64,000 nt of DNA, from NCBI RefSeq assembly GCF_000621705.1, contig NZ_JHXO01000006.1:248001-312000 (forward strand). Reading direction: 5' to 3'. Positions 8,920-16,489 of the stretch are shown here, in pieces. The first letter of the stretch is position 1. Every line of letters begins with the position of its first letter. The translations under genes were made by a program, and so were the position numbers. This DNA is from Prolixibacter bellariivorans ATCC BAA-1284 (GTDB taxonomy: Bacteria > Bacteroidota > Bacteroidia > Bacteroidales > Prolixibacteraceae). Under the pieces are notes generated by a model that ran no database searches, was not told the DNA's origin, and saw only the letters and a list, made by a program, of their open reading frames with translations.

Positions 8920-9075
8920 TTTCCAGCGACGCTGTTAACAAATGCGCAAAGCCCGACTTTTTGCCAGGGGGGCCGTTAGTAAATGCTAAAAGCCTCACTT
9001 TCCTGCAGCGAAGTAATTAGTAAATGCTAAAAGCTTCCCTTTTTTGCCAGGGGAGCCATTAGTAAATGCTAAAGG
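8920..9075. repeat. Tandem hairpin repeat array B (four copies, 41-42 bp)
   Basis: Three identical cores TTAGTAAATGCTAAA begin at 8976, 9017 and 9059, preceded by a diverged copy TTAACAAATGCGCAAA at 8935. The steps are 41, 41 and 42 bp. The core folds as TTAGTA/TGCTAA with one wobble pair. Spacers read like ACTTTTTGCCAGGGGGGC and ACTTTCCTGCAGCGAAG, matching the spacers of array A. The first copy follows the deacetylase stop codon directly. Confidence 0.85.
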
Positions 9076-9210
9076 CCTTCAGGTTTCACCGTCCATGTCA
9101 TTCACAACCGCGAAAACGTTCACTCGCCGCCGCCTGGGAATTTCACAAACCTCCAATGGGTGAAATTTAGGTTATGGTGAAAAATTACTAATTTGAATGG
9201 CATGAAAATG

Positions 9211-9290
9211 AATAGACGTCAGGGCTGCGCTCCTCATCTACCACTAAATCAAACTTGCTACGAAGATTTCAGGGCTAGGCCTCTTGGATG
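9211..9290. repeat. Possible degenerate REP-like element
   Basis: Two similar segments, GTCAGGGCTGCGCTCC (9219-9234) and TTCAGGGCTAGGCCTC (9269-9284), each resemble a decayed palindrome CAGGGC..GCCCTG. Between them CTAAATC and GATTTCAG can pair. This could be the remnant of a REP/MITE-type element; no transposase gene is nearby. The rest of 9076-9318 shows nothing I can support. Confidence 0.3.
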
Positions 9291-9318
9291 ATAAGCAGAA
9301 GCCTAATAACCAACAAGG

Positions 9319-9362
9319 CTGCCCCAATTGTGCCATGCACGTTTGAGACAGCCTTTGTTTAA
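9319..9362 (-). terminator. Terminator of the carAB transcript
   Basis: On the minus strand CAAAGGCTGTCTC and GGGGCAGCCTTG pair with one bulge around a long loop, 17 bases past the carB stop. The following T tract is poor, so termination strength is uncertain. Confidence 0.5.
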
Positions 9363-9378
9363 TTTATGGAGTTGTGCT

Positions 9379-12300
9379 TTACTTGTATTCGTTCCACGAT
9401 TTGATGACAATATCCTCCTCCGTCATTTTCGTAAAAGCATAAATGAAGGCACTGGCCACCCGCGCATTGGTGATAAGCGGAATATTGAAATCGACAGCGT
9501 TTCTCCGGATTTGGTAACCATTCGACAGCTCGCGTTTGGTGTGGTTTTTCGGGATGTTAATCACCATTTCCACTTTCTTGTCGCGAATCAGCTCCAGCGT
9601 GTTCGGGCTCTGGTCCTCCTCATCGGGCCAGTAGGCCAGTTCCGTTTGGATACCGTTGTCAAGGAAGAATTTGTGTGTTCCACCGGTTGAATAAATGGTA
9701 AAACCACGTTCCTTCAGCATACGGGCGCTATTCAGCAGCTCCACTTTTCCGCGGGTTGGTCCCGACGAAATCAGGATGCTCTTTTTCGGAACGCGGTAAC
9801 CCACCGAAAGCATCGATTTCAGCAGCGCTTCGTAGAAGTTCTCTCCGATACAGCCTACTTCACCGGTTGAGGACATGTCCACGCCCAGCACCGGGTCTGC
9901 ATTCAGCAACCGGTGGAACGAGAACTGCGGCGCTTTCACTCCCACGTAATCCAGCTCGAACAGCGATTTGTCAGGCTTCTCGAATGGAACATCGAGCATG
10001 GCCTGGGTCGCAATCTCAATCAGGTTTGTCTTCAGTACCTTCGAAACAAACGGGAAGGAGCGGGAGGCCCTCAGGTTACACTCAATTACTTTGATGTCGT
10101 TATCCTTGGCCAGGAATTGCATGTTGAACGGGCCGGTAATTTCCAGTGCTTCGGCAATCTGGCGCGAAATCTTCTTGATGCGGCGGATGGTCTCCACGTA
10201 CAATTTCTGCGGCGGGAAGACGATGGTCGCATCGCCGGAGTGTACCCCGGCAAATTCCACGTGTTCCGAAATGGCATAAGCCACCATTTCTCCGTCTTTG
10301 GCCACGGCATCCATTTCAATCTCCTTGGCATTCTCAATGAATTCGGAAACTACCACAGGATGCTCTTTCGAAACGTGAGCAGCTAGTTCCAGGAAGTGTT
10401 GCAGTTGGTCCTTGTTTGACACCACGTTCATGGCCGCGCCCGACAGCACGTACGAAGGACGAATCAATACCGGGAAGCCAACTTCATCCACAAACTTGTA
10501 AATATCCTCAATGGTTGTCAGCTGATTCCAACGGGGTTGGTCAACGCCCAGACGGTCGAGCATGGCCGAGAATTTATTCCGGTCTTCGGCATTATCAATT
10601 TTCTCTGCCGTGGTTCCCAAAATCGGGACATCCTGTCGATGCAGACGCATGGCCAGGTTGTTCGGAATCTGACCACCCATAGAAAGAATGGTTCCTTTGG
10701 GCTGTTCCAGTTCCACGATGTCCATCACGCGCTCGAAGGTGAGCTCGTCAAAGTAGAGCCGGTCGCAGGTATCGTAATCGGTCGACACTGTTTCCGGGTT
10801 GTAATTGATCATGATGGCGCGGTACTTTTCCTTCCGGATGGTGTTGATGGCATTCACTGAACACCAGTCGAATTCCACTGACGAACCAATCCGGTATGCA
10901 CCCGAACCGAGCACAATCACCGATTGATTATCATGCTGGAAGGTGATATCGTGCTCCGACCCGTTGTACGTCATGTACAGGTAATTGGTCTGAGCCGGGT
11001 ATTCGCCCGCCAGGGTGTCAATCTGTTTCACGTAAGGAACGATGCCCAGTTTTTTCCGGTATTCGCGCACCTTCAGCAAGCCGCCGTTTATCTCCTCATC
11101 GGGGCTTTTCAAAACGAGGCGTGCGATCTGGAAGTCGGAATAACCTTGCTTTTTAGCCAGCAAGAGCATGTCATAGGGGATGTCTTCCAGCTTGTTGATT
11201 TTCTCCAGTTCGTTACGAAGGGTGTAAATATTGTTCAGCTTCTGCAGGAACCACTTGTCGATGCGGGTCATTTCCCAAACCTTATCTACGGAATGACCGT
11301 GATGGAATGCTTCCGCGATAGCGAAAATACGACGGTCGGTGGGTTGTTGCAGTTCGCTCTCCACATCGTCGATTTTCGCCTGCCCGCTGTTGGCTACAAA
11401 GCCGTGCATGCCCAGGCCAACCATTCGGATACCTTTCTGGATGGCTTCTTCGAAGGAACGGCCAATGGCCATAATCTCACCAACCGACTTCATGCTCGAA
11501 CCGAGGTTCTTCGATACGCCGGAGAATTTGGTCAAGTCCCAGCGCGGAATCTTCACCACCACATAGTCGAGTGCCGGTTCAAAAGCGGCGGTGGTAACTT
11601 TGGTCACGGCGTTTTTTAGCTCGTGCAAGCCGTAGCCCAGTCCGAGCTTAGCAGCTACAAAAGCCAGCGGATAACCGGTTGCTTTGGACGCCAGCGCTGA
11701 TGAGCGTGACAGACGGGCGTTCACTTCAATCACGCGGTAATCTTCCGAGTTCGGGTCTAGCGCAAACTGAACGTTACACTCGCCAACCACTCCGATTTTC
11801 CGAATGATTTTGATAGAGAGTTCGCGCAGCTTGTGGTATTCGGCGTTGGAAAGTGTTTGTGAAGGTGCCACCACAATCGACTCACCGGTGTGAATTCCCA
11901 GCGGGTCGAAGTTTTCCATGTTACACACAGTGATGCAGTTGTCGAAACGGTCGCGAACCACTTCGTACTCCACCTCTTTCCAGCCTTTTAGTGACTCTTC
12001 CACCAGGATTTGGGGAGAATAGGAGAAGGCGTTATCAGCCAGTTTGTTCAGTTCGTCCATGTTGGAACTGAAACCTGAGCCCATGCCTCCCAATGTATAG
12101 GCAGCCCGGATAATGAGGGGGAATCCCAGTTTTTCGGCGGCAGCCCGTGCTTCCTGAATGGTTGAGCAGGCAACGCTTCGCGGTGTTTTGACATTAATTT
12201 CGCCCAGAATGCCGGCAAAAATCTCCCGGTCTTCGGTATTAATAATGGATTGCACCGGCGTACCGACCACTTTGACGTTGTATTTTTCGAGGATGCCACC

Positions 12301-12609
12301 ACGGAACAAATCGACACCGCAGTTGAGCGCCGTCTGTCCACCAAAGGCGAGCAGAATACCGTCGGGGTTTTCCTTTTTGATGACCTCTTCCACAAATTTC
12401 GCCGTTACCGGAAGGAAATACACCTTGTCGGCAATGTTCTCCGATGTTTGAATCGTGGCGATATTCGGATTGATCAGAACGGTCTCTACACCTTCCTCTT
12501 TTAGCGCTTTGAGTGCCTGCGAACCGGAATAGTCAAATTCGCCGGCTTCTCCAATTTTCAGTGCCCCCGAACCGAGGACAATTACTTTCTTGATATCTTT
12601 GTTGAGCAT
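9379..12609 (-). CDS. carB: Carbamoyl-phosphate synthase large subunit
   Basis: About 1076 residues. It makes carbamoyl phosphate from bicarbonate, two ATP and ammonia supplied by CarA, for arginine and pyrimidines. Two homologous ATP-grasp halves are visible, beginning at KVIVLGSGALKIGEAGEFDY and at VIVLGSGAYRIGSSVEFDW, and an MGS-like allosteric domain forms the C-terminus (ISSGPTRGKVELL). The ATG at 12609 (MLNKDIKK) fits the family start; the open frame extends to 12642 without a reason to use it. The N-terminal wording (GALKIGEAGEFDYSGSQ) is closer to eukaryotic CPS than to E. coli CarB. It follows carA after 61 bases. Confidence 0.95.
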   Translation of the reverse strand: MLNKDIKKVIVLGSGALKIGEAGEFDYSGSQALKALKEEGVETVLINPNIATIQTSENIADKVYFLPVTAKFVEEVIKKENPDGILLAFGGQTALNCGVDLFRGGILEKYNVKVVGTPVQSIINTEDREIFAGILGEINVKTPRSVACSTIQEARAAAEKLGFPLIIRAAYTLGGMGSGFSSNMDELNKLADNAFSYSPQILVEESLKGWKEVEYEVVRDRFDNCITVCNMENFDPLGIHTGESIVVAPSQTLSNAEYHKLRELSIKIIRKIGVVGECNVQFALDPNSEDYRVIEVNARLSRSSALASKATGYPLAFVAAKLGLGYGLHELKNAVTKVTTAAFEPALDYVVVKIPRWDLTKFSGVSKNLGSSMKSVGEIMAIGRSFEEAIQKGIRMVGLGMHGFVANSGQAKIDDVESELQQPTDRRIFAIAEAFHHGHSVDKVWEMTRIDKWFLQKLNNIYTLRNELEKINKLEDIPYDMLLLAKKQGYSDFQIARLVLKSPDEEINGGLLKVREYRKKLGIVPYVKQIDTLAGEYPAQTNYLYMTYNGSEHDITFQHDNQSVIVLGSGAYRIGSSVEFDWCSVNAINTIRKEKYRAIMINYNPETVSTDYDTCDRLYFDELTFERVMDIVELEQPKGTILSMGGQIPNNLAMRLHRQDVPILGTTAEKIDNAEDRNKFSAMLDRLGVDQPRWNQLTTIEDIYKFVDEVGFPVLIRPSYVLSGAAMNVVSNKDQLQHFLELAAHVSKEHPVVVSEFIENAKEIEMDAVAKDGEMVAYAISEHVEFAGVHSGDATIVFPPQKLYVETIRRIKKISRQIAEALEITGPFNMQFLAKDNDIKVIECNLRASRSFPFVSKVLKTNLIEIATQAMLDVPFEKPDKSLFELDYVGVKAPQFSFHRLLNADPVLGVDMSSTGEVGCIGENFYEALLKSMLSVGYRVPKKSILISSGPTRGKVELLNSARMLKERGFTIYSTGGTHKFFLDNGIQTELAYWPDEEDQSPNTLELIRDKKVEMVINIPKNHTKRELSNGYQIRRNAVDFNIPLITNARVASAFIYAFTKMTEEDIVIKSWNEYK

Positions 12610-12670
12610 GATTTTCAGTCGTTTTGAATGATGAATGAACAAGTCAGAGTACCTGCTTCATTCGGCCGGT

Positions 12671-13756
12671 TCATTGCTTTTTGTACTTTTTGATGTTGTC
12701 AATAAAATCATCAAAGAGAAATTCCGTATCCACCGGACCGGAAGAGGCCTCGGGGTGGAACTGCGTAGAGAAGAAGGGTTTTGTTTTGTGACGAATCCCT
12801 TCATTGGTCTGATCATTCACGTTCACAAACATTGGTTCCCAGTCATCCGGCAAGGTATTGTCGTCGATGGCAAAACCGTGGTTCTGTGAAGTGATGTAAC
12901 ATTTATCGGTTCCGGTAAGCAAAACCGGCTGGTTGTGGCTTCGGTGACCGTATTTCAATTTATAGGTATCGGCTCCGGCAGCGCGTCCGAGCAGCTGATT
13001 ACCCAGGCAGATACCCATAATGGGTTTTACTTCGTCTATCGCTTTGCCAACATTCTCGACAGTTTCCTGCACCATGGCGGGGTCGCCGGGTCCGTTGGAG
13101 AGGAATATGCCATCGCACTCTATCTGGTTAAAATCGTAATTCCATGGCACTTTAATAACGGTAGCGTTTCGTCGCAGTAAACAACGGATAATGTTATTTT
13201 TCACACCACAGTCGACCAAAACCACTTTGTGGTCGCCGTTTCCGTAAGTAACTACATCATTGGTACTCACGCGGGAAACCAGGTTTTCCTCGTTTGGGTC
13301 GTAAAAATCGATGGGATTGCCATCGAAAACAATCTTACCAAGCATCGAACCCTTTTCCCGGAGAATCTTGGTCAGGGCGCGGGTGTCGATATCAAACAGT
13401 CCCGGTACCTTATTTTCCTTCAGCCAGTTTCCCAGGCTTTTCATGGCGTTCCAGTGACTGTATTCAAATGAATAATCCGACACGATGAGTGCGCTCACAT
13501 GGATTTTGTCCGACTCAAAATGCCTGAATATTCCATCTTCTTCCCGGTCGTTCGGAACACCGTAGTTTCCAATCATGGGGTAAGTTGATACCAGGATTTG
13601 CCCGGTGTAGGAAGGATCGGTGAGGCTCTCGGGGTAACCCGTCATGGCTGTGTAAAATACCACTTCTCCGGCCACCGACTTGTCGTATCCGAATGATTTT
13701 CCTTCGAATACAGTCCCGTCCTCAAGAATCAGTTTTGCTTTCTGCACGTTTTGCAT
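12671..13756 (-). CDS. carA: Carbamoyl-phosphate synthase small (glutaminase) subunit
   Basis: 361 residues. The N-terminal CPSase small-chain domain (LEDGTVFEG, TAMTGYPESLTDPSY) is followed by a class I glutamine amidotransferase with the catalytic Cys in GICLGNQ and His/Glu in FHPEAS. It releases ammonia from glutamine and channels it to CarB. The gene is first in a carA-carB unit and diverges from argR. Its leader of about 220 bases contains a strong terminator, so control is likely double: ArgR at the promoter and attenuation in the leader. Confidence 0.95.
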   Translation of the reverse strand: MQNVQKAKLILEDGTVFEGKSFGYDKSVAGEVVFYTAMTGYPESLTDPSYTGQILVSTYPMIGNYGVPNDREEDGIFRHFESDKIHVSALIVSDYSFEYSHWNAMKSLGNWLKENKVPGLFDIDTRALTKILREKGSMLGKIVFDGNPIDFYDPNEENLVSRVSTNDVVTYGNGDHKVVLVDCGVKNNIIRCLLRRNATVIKVPWNYDFNQIECDGIFLSNGPGDPAMVQETVENVGKAIDEVKPIMGICLGNQLLGRAAGADTYKLKYGHRSHNQPVLLTGTDKCYITSQNHGFAIDDNTLPDDWEPMFVNVNDQTNEGIRHKTKPFFSTQFHPEASSGPVDTEFLFDDFIDNIKKYKKQ

Positions 13757-13887
13757 TTCCGGTTGATTTTATTGCTGATTTTATATGATTTTCGAAACGT
13801 ATGGACAAAAAAAATGCGTTTCCACTGCCTTGTACTCGGCAGTAAAAACGCATTTCTCAGCGTGTCTTTCTGATATTCTAAAGACAT
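13729..13887 (-). other. Upstream open reading frame spanning the carA attenuator
   Basis: A 52-codon frame starts MSLEYQKDTLRNAF at 13887, runs through the whole terminator stem and ends 28 bases inside carA in another frame. If translated, ribosomes would prevent the hairpin from folding. No Shine-Dalgarno is visible, so coding is unproven. Confidence 0.2.
13806..13855 (-). terminator. Terminator in the carA leader (likely attenuator)
   Basis: AAATGCGTTT (13855-13846) pairs with AAACGCATTT (13821-13812). An inner six-bp stem ACTGCC/GGCAGT has the loop GAGTACAA. A T run follows on the minus strand. It lies between the divergent control region and carA, with no other minus-strand gene upstream that it could end. 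Confidence 0.8.
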
Positions 13888-13982
13888 GTTGCACGGCACA
13901 AAAATAGGTTATTTCCTGCAATGAGTCCAAAATTTCAATGTAAAATAATTAATAATTATTCACCTCTCTTTTGAGAATGGGT

Positions 13983-13990
13983 CAAAATTA
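13983..13990 (-). promoter_or_regulatory. -7 promoter box of carAB
   Basis: TAATTTTG on the minus strand matches TAnnTTTG. It touches ARG box 1, so ArgR bound there would cover the promoter. The predicted start is near 13976, about 120 bases before the attenuator. Confidence 0.5.
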
Positions 13991-14068
13991 TGAATAAATT
14001 TACATTTAAATGCATAAAAATTCGATTTTAATGCATAAAATTGCAACAAGAATAAATAAATATTCATA
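13989..14068. promoter_or_regulatory. ArgR operator: four tandem ARG-box-like sites
   Basis: Four 18-bp sites resemble WNTGAATWWWWATTCANW. They lie at 13989-14006 (TATGAATAAATTTACATT), 14009-14026 (AATGCATAAAAATTCGAT), 14030-14047 (AATGCATAAAATTGCAAC) and 14051-14068 (AATAAATAAATATTCATA). I count about 2, 2, 4 and 1 mismatches at fixed positions. The starts are 20, 21 and 21 bp apart, so all sites lie on one face of the helix. The last ends at the argR start codon. The sites should serve both argR-arg and carAB. The remaining intergenic DNA (13757-13988) is the car leader. Confidence 0.6.
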
Positions 14069-14557
14069 ATGAAGAATCGGACACAACGCTTGTTGGCCAT
14101 CAAAAAAATCATCTCCGAAGACCGGATCAGCAGCCAGGATGAGCTGCTGAATCTGTTGAATAAAGAGGGATACGAGGTGACACAGGCGACGCTTTCGCGT
14201 GATTTAAAATCGCTTCAGGTAATGAAAATCAGCGATTCACAACATGGATATATATACCGTTTGCGTGAAAATTTGGCGAATACAGATGAATCGATGCCGG
14301 ATATTTCGCATGCCAATTTTTTGGCCGATGGTTTTTTAAAGGTGGAATTCTCAGGAAATCTGGGTGTTGTAAGAACACTGCCCGGGTATGCCAGCAGCAT
14401 TGCATCGGTAATTGACAAAGCAAATTTATTTGAAATATTAGGAACGGTTGCAGGTGACGATACCATCCTGCTAATTATCAGAGAGGGAGTTGGCCGTAAT
14501 GATGTCATCAGTGCGTTAATCATGACCATGCCCAAACTGGAAGGTAAAATTGATTAA
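14069..14557 (+). CDS. argR: Arginine repressor
   Basis: 162 residues. The N-terminal winged-helix domain carries the recognition segment QATLSRDLKSL, and the C-terminal domain binds arginine and forms the hexamer (GTVAGDDTILLI). It senses arginine and represses biosynthesis genes. It is the first gene of the long arg/pro operon and starts directly at the last of four operator sites, so autorepression is expected. The next gene follows after 11 bases. Confidence 0.93.
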   Translation: MKNRTQRLLAIKKIISEDRISSQDELLNLLNKEGYEVTQATLSRDLKSLQVMKISDSQHGYIYRLRENLANTDESMPDISHANFLADGFLKVEFSGNLGVVRTLPGYASSIASVIDKANLFEILGTVAGDDTILLIIREGVGRNDVISALIMTMPKLEGKID

Positions 14558-14568
14558 TAAGGAAAGAC

Positions 14569-15246
14569 ATGTTTCCGTTAAAGAAGAATAACAAAGACGA
14601 AAAAGCTGCCATCAAGGTCGTAGTTGCCGGAGACGAACACATCAGTTATGTGGATGAGGTGAACGACGCCATCGACCTGGCTTCGAAGGAGCGCGGTACA
14701 GGTATTGCGCGCCGTACACATGAATACATCGAATCGAAGATAAAAGAAGGTAAAGCCATTATTGCTCTCGACGGTGATAAGTTTGCCGGTTTTTGTTACA
14801 TCGAAACCTTTGGCACCAATAAGTTTGTGGCCAACTCGGGGTTAATTGTACCGCGCGATTACCGTGGACACGGTTTGGCCCGGCGCATCAAGCAGCGTGC
14901 TTTCGAATTGTCGCGAGCCAAATTTCCCGAGGCCAAAATTTTCGGTTTGACCACAGGTCTGGCCGTGATGAAAATCAATTCCGATTTGGGGTACAAGCCG
15001 GTCACGTTTTCGGAGCTAACCGACGACGAGCAATTCTGGAAAGGCTGCCAGAGCTGTGTGAATTACGATATTCTGCAGCGAACCAGTCGCAGCAAGTGCC
15101 TTTGTACCGGAATGCTTTACGATCCGGCCTGGAAAAATGGCTATGAGAAAAAAGGGAAAACTCCTTTTCAGGTATTTCGTGAGTGGGTCGAAAAACGCAA
15201 GGCGGAAAAACAGGCACTGGCCGAAAACAAAAACGAAAAAAAATAG
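14569..15246 (+). CDS. GNAT acyltransferase, probable N-acylglutamate synthase
   Basis: 225 residues with a GNAT fold. The acyl-CoA loop is DYRGHGLARR (97-106), after a strand ending in NSGLIVP. A C-terminal addition carries four cysteines, C160-x2-C163 and C177-x-C179, a possible zinc site not usual in GNAT proteins. The operon has no classical argA or argJ, and this gene sits between argR and argG. It is therefore the natural candidate for the first step, acylation of glutamate; with a succinylornithine-type ArgF' the donor is probably succinyl-CoA. A related Bacteroides gene in the same position has, as I recall, been given this role genetically. Fold certain, substrate inferred. Confidence 0.7.
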   Translation: MFPLKKNNKDEKAAIKVVVAGDEHISYVDEVNDAIDLASKERGTGIARRTHEYIESKIKEGKAIIALDGDKFAGFCYIETFGTNKFVANSGLIVPRDYRGHGLARRIKQRAFELSRAKFPEAKIFGLTTGLAVMKINSDLGYKPVTFSELTDDEQFWKGCQSCVNYDILQRTSRSKCLCTGMLYDPAWKNGYEKKGKTPFQVFREWVEKRKAEKQALAENKNEKK

Positions 15247-15289
15247 AGTAATCATCTTATCCGGTTAACGGAAAAAAGCATAAACAGTT

Positions 15290-16480
15290 ATGAGTGAAAA
15301 AGTAGTTCTGGCATTTAGCGGAGGTTTGGATACATCGTATTGTGCCATCTATCTGTCGAAAGAAAAGGACTTGGAAGTTCATACGGCGATTGCCAATACA
15401 GGAGGATTCTCTCCTGAAGAACTGACCGATATTGAGAAACGGGCCTACGCACTGGGTGTGAAAAGTCATAAAGCTCTTGACGTAACGGAAGAGTATTACC
15501 AAAAGGGTATTAAATACATGGTGTATGGGAATGTATTGCGAAACAATACGTATCCTATTTCAGTCAGCTCAGAGCGTATTTTTCAGGCCATCGCCATCAT
15601 TGAATATGCGAAAAAAATTGGTGCCAAGTATGTGGCTCATGGTAGTACCGGAGCCGGAAACGACCAGATTCGTTTCGATTTGGCTTTTCAGGTTTTGGCG
15701 CCCGAAATCGAAATTATTACGCCTACGCGTGACATGGAGCTGACCCGTGAATTTGAGATCAACTATCTCAAAGATCATGGCGTGAAAGCCGACTACAATA
15801 AAATGACTTACTCTATCAACGCCGGACTATGGGGAACCAGTATCGGCGGCAAGGAGACATTGACCAGCAATCAGACACTTCCGGAAGAGGCTTATCCGAG
15901 CCAGCTGAAGAAGGAAGGTGAGGAGACATTGACCCTCGATTTCGTGAAAGGACAGCTGAAAGGAGTGAATGGTAACAAGCATTTCAGTACCATCGATGCT
16001 ATTCGCGAAGTGGAGGAAATTGGTTCGGCGTGGGCCGTTGGCCGCGACATGCACATCGGCGATACCATTATCGGTATCAAAGGCCGCGTGGGATTCGAAG
16101 CTGCCGCTCCGATGCTCATCATCAAAGCGCATCAGATGCTGGAAAAACATACGCTGACCAAATGGCAGCAGTACTGGAAAGATCAGTTGGGCAACTGGTA
16201 TGGCATGTTTCTCCACGAAGCGATGTACCTCGAGCCGGTGATGCGCGACATCGAGAAATTCCTGGAAAGTACGCAGGAAAATGTCACCGGAAAGGTGATT
16301 ATCAAACTTCGTCCATACACCTTTCAGTTGGTGGGAATTGAATCGGAGCACGATTTGATGAAGTCGGAATTTGGTGAATACGGTGAGATGAACAAGGGAT
16401 GGACAGCAGATGATGCCAAAGGATTTACCAAGATTCTGGGCAACCAGTTGAAAATTTTCTATTCGGTCAATAAGAAATAA
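15290..16480 (+). CDS. argG: Argininosuccinate synthase
   Basis: 396 residues. It joins citrulline and aspartate with ATP. The N-terminal ATP-pyrophosphatase loop is SGGLDTS (10-16), followed by conserved NTGGF, YVAHGSTGAGNDQ and an INAGLWGTSIGG segment. Length matches the family. It follows the acyltransferase gene after 43 bases and precedes argC by nine. Its product partner ArgH is encoded about 40 kb away in the same window, outside this operon. Confidence 0.95.
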   Translation: MSEKVVLAFSGGLDTSYCAIYLSKEKDLEVHTAIANTGGFSPEELTDIEKRAYALGVKSHKALDVTEEYYQKGIKYMVYGNVLRNNTYPISVSSERIFQAIAIIEYAKKIGAKYVAHGSTGAGNDQIRFDLAFQVLAPEIEIITPTRDMELTREFEINYLKDHGVKADYNKMTYSINAGLWGTSIGGKETLTSNQTLPEEAYPSQLKKEGEETLTLDFVKGQLKGVNGNKHFSTIDAIREVEEIGSAWAVGRDMHIGDTIIGIKGRVGFEAAAPMLIIKAHQMLEKHTLTKWQQYWKDQLGNWYGMFLHEAMYLEPVMRDIEKFLESTQENVTGKVIIKLRPYTFQLVGIESEHDLMKSEFGEYGEMNKGWTADDAKGFTKILGNQLKIFYSVNKK

Positions 16481-16489
16481 ACACATTCA

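Noticed and set aside
7522-9075. CRISPR array
   Set aside because: Both the cores and the intervening spacers are similar to each other, spacers are not unique, unit length is about 42 bp, and no cas gene is present.
8935-9075. Integron attC sites
   Set aside because: TTAAC-like bases occur once only, there are no paired R/L boxes, and no integrase or cassette genes are near.
9328-9690. Plus-strand reading frames opposite carB, argG, susC and other long genes
   Set aside because: These lie opposite or out of frame with well-recognised proteins, have no family motifs and carry atypical residue composition.
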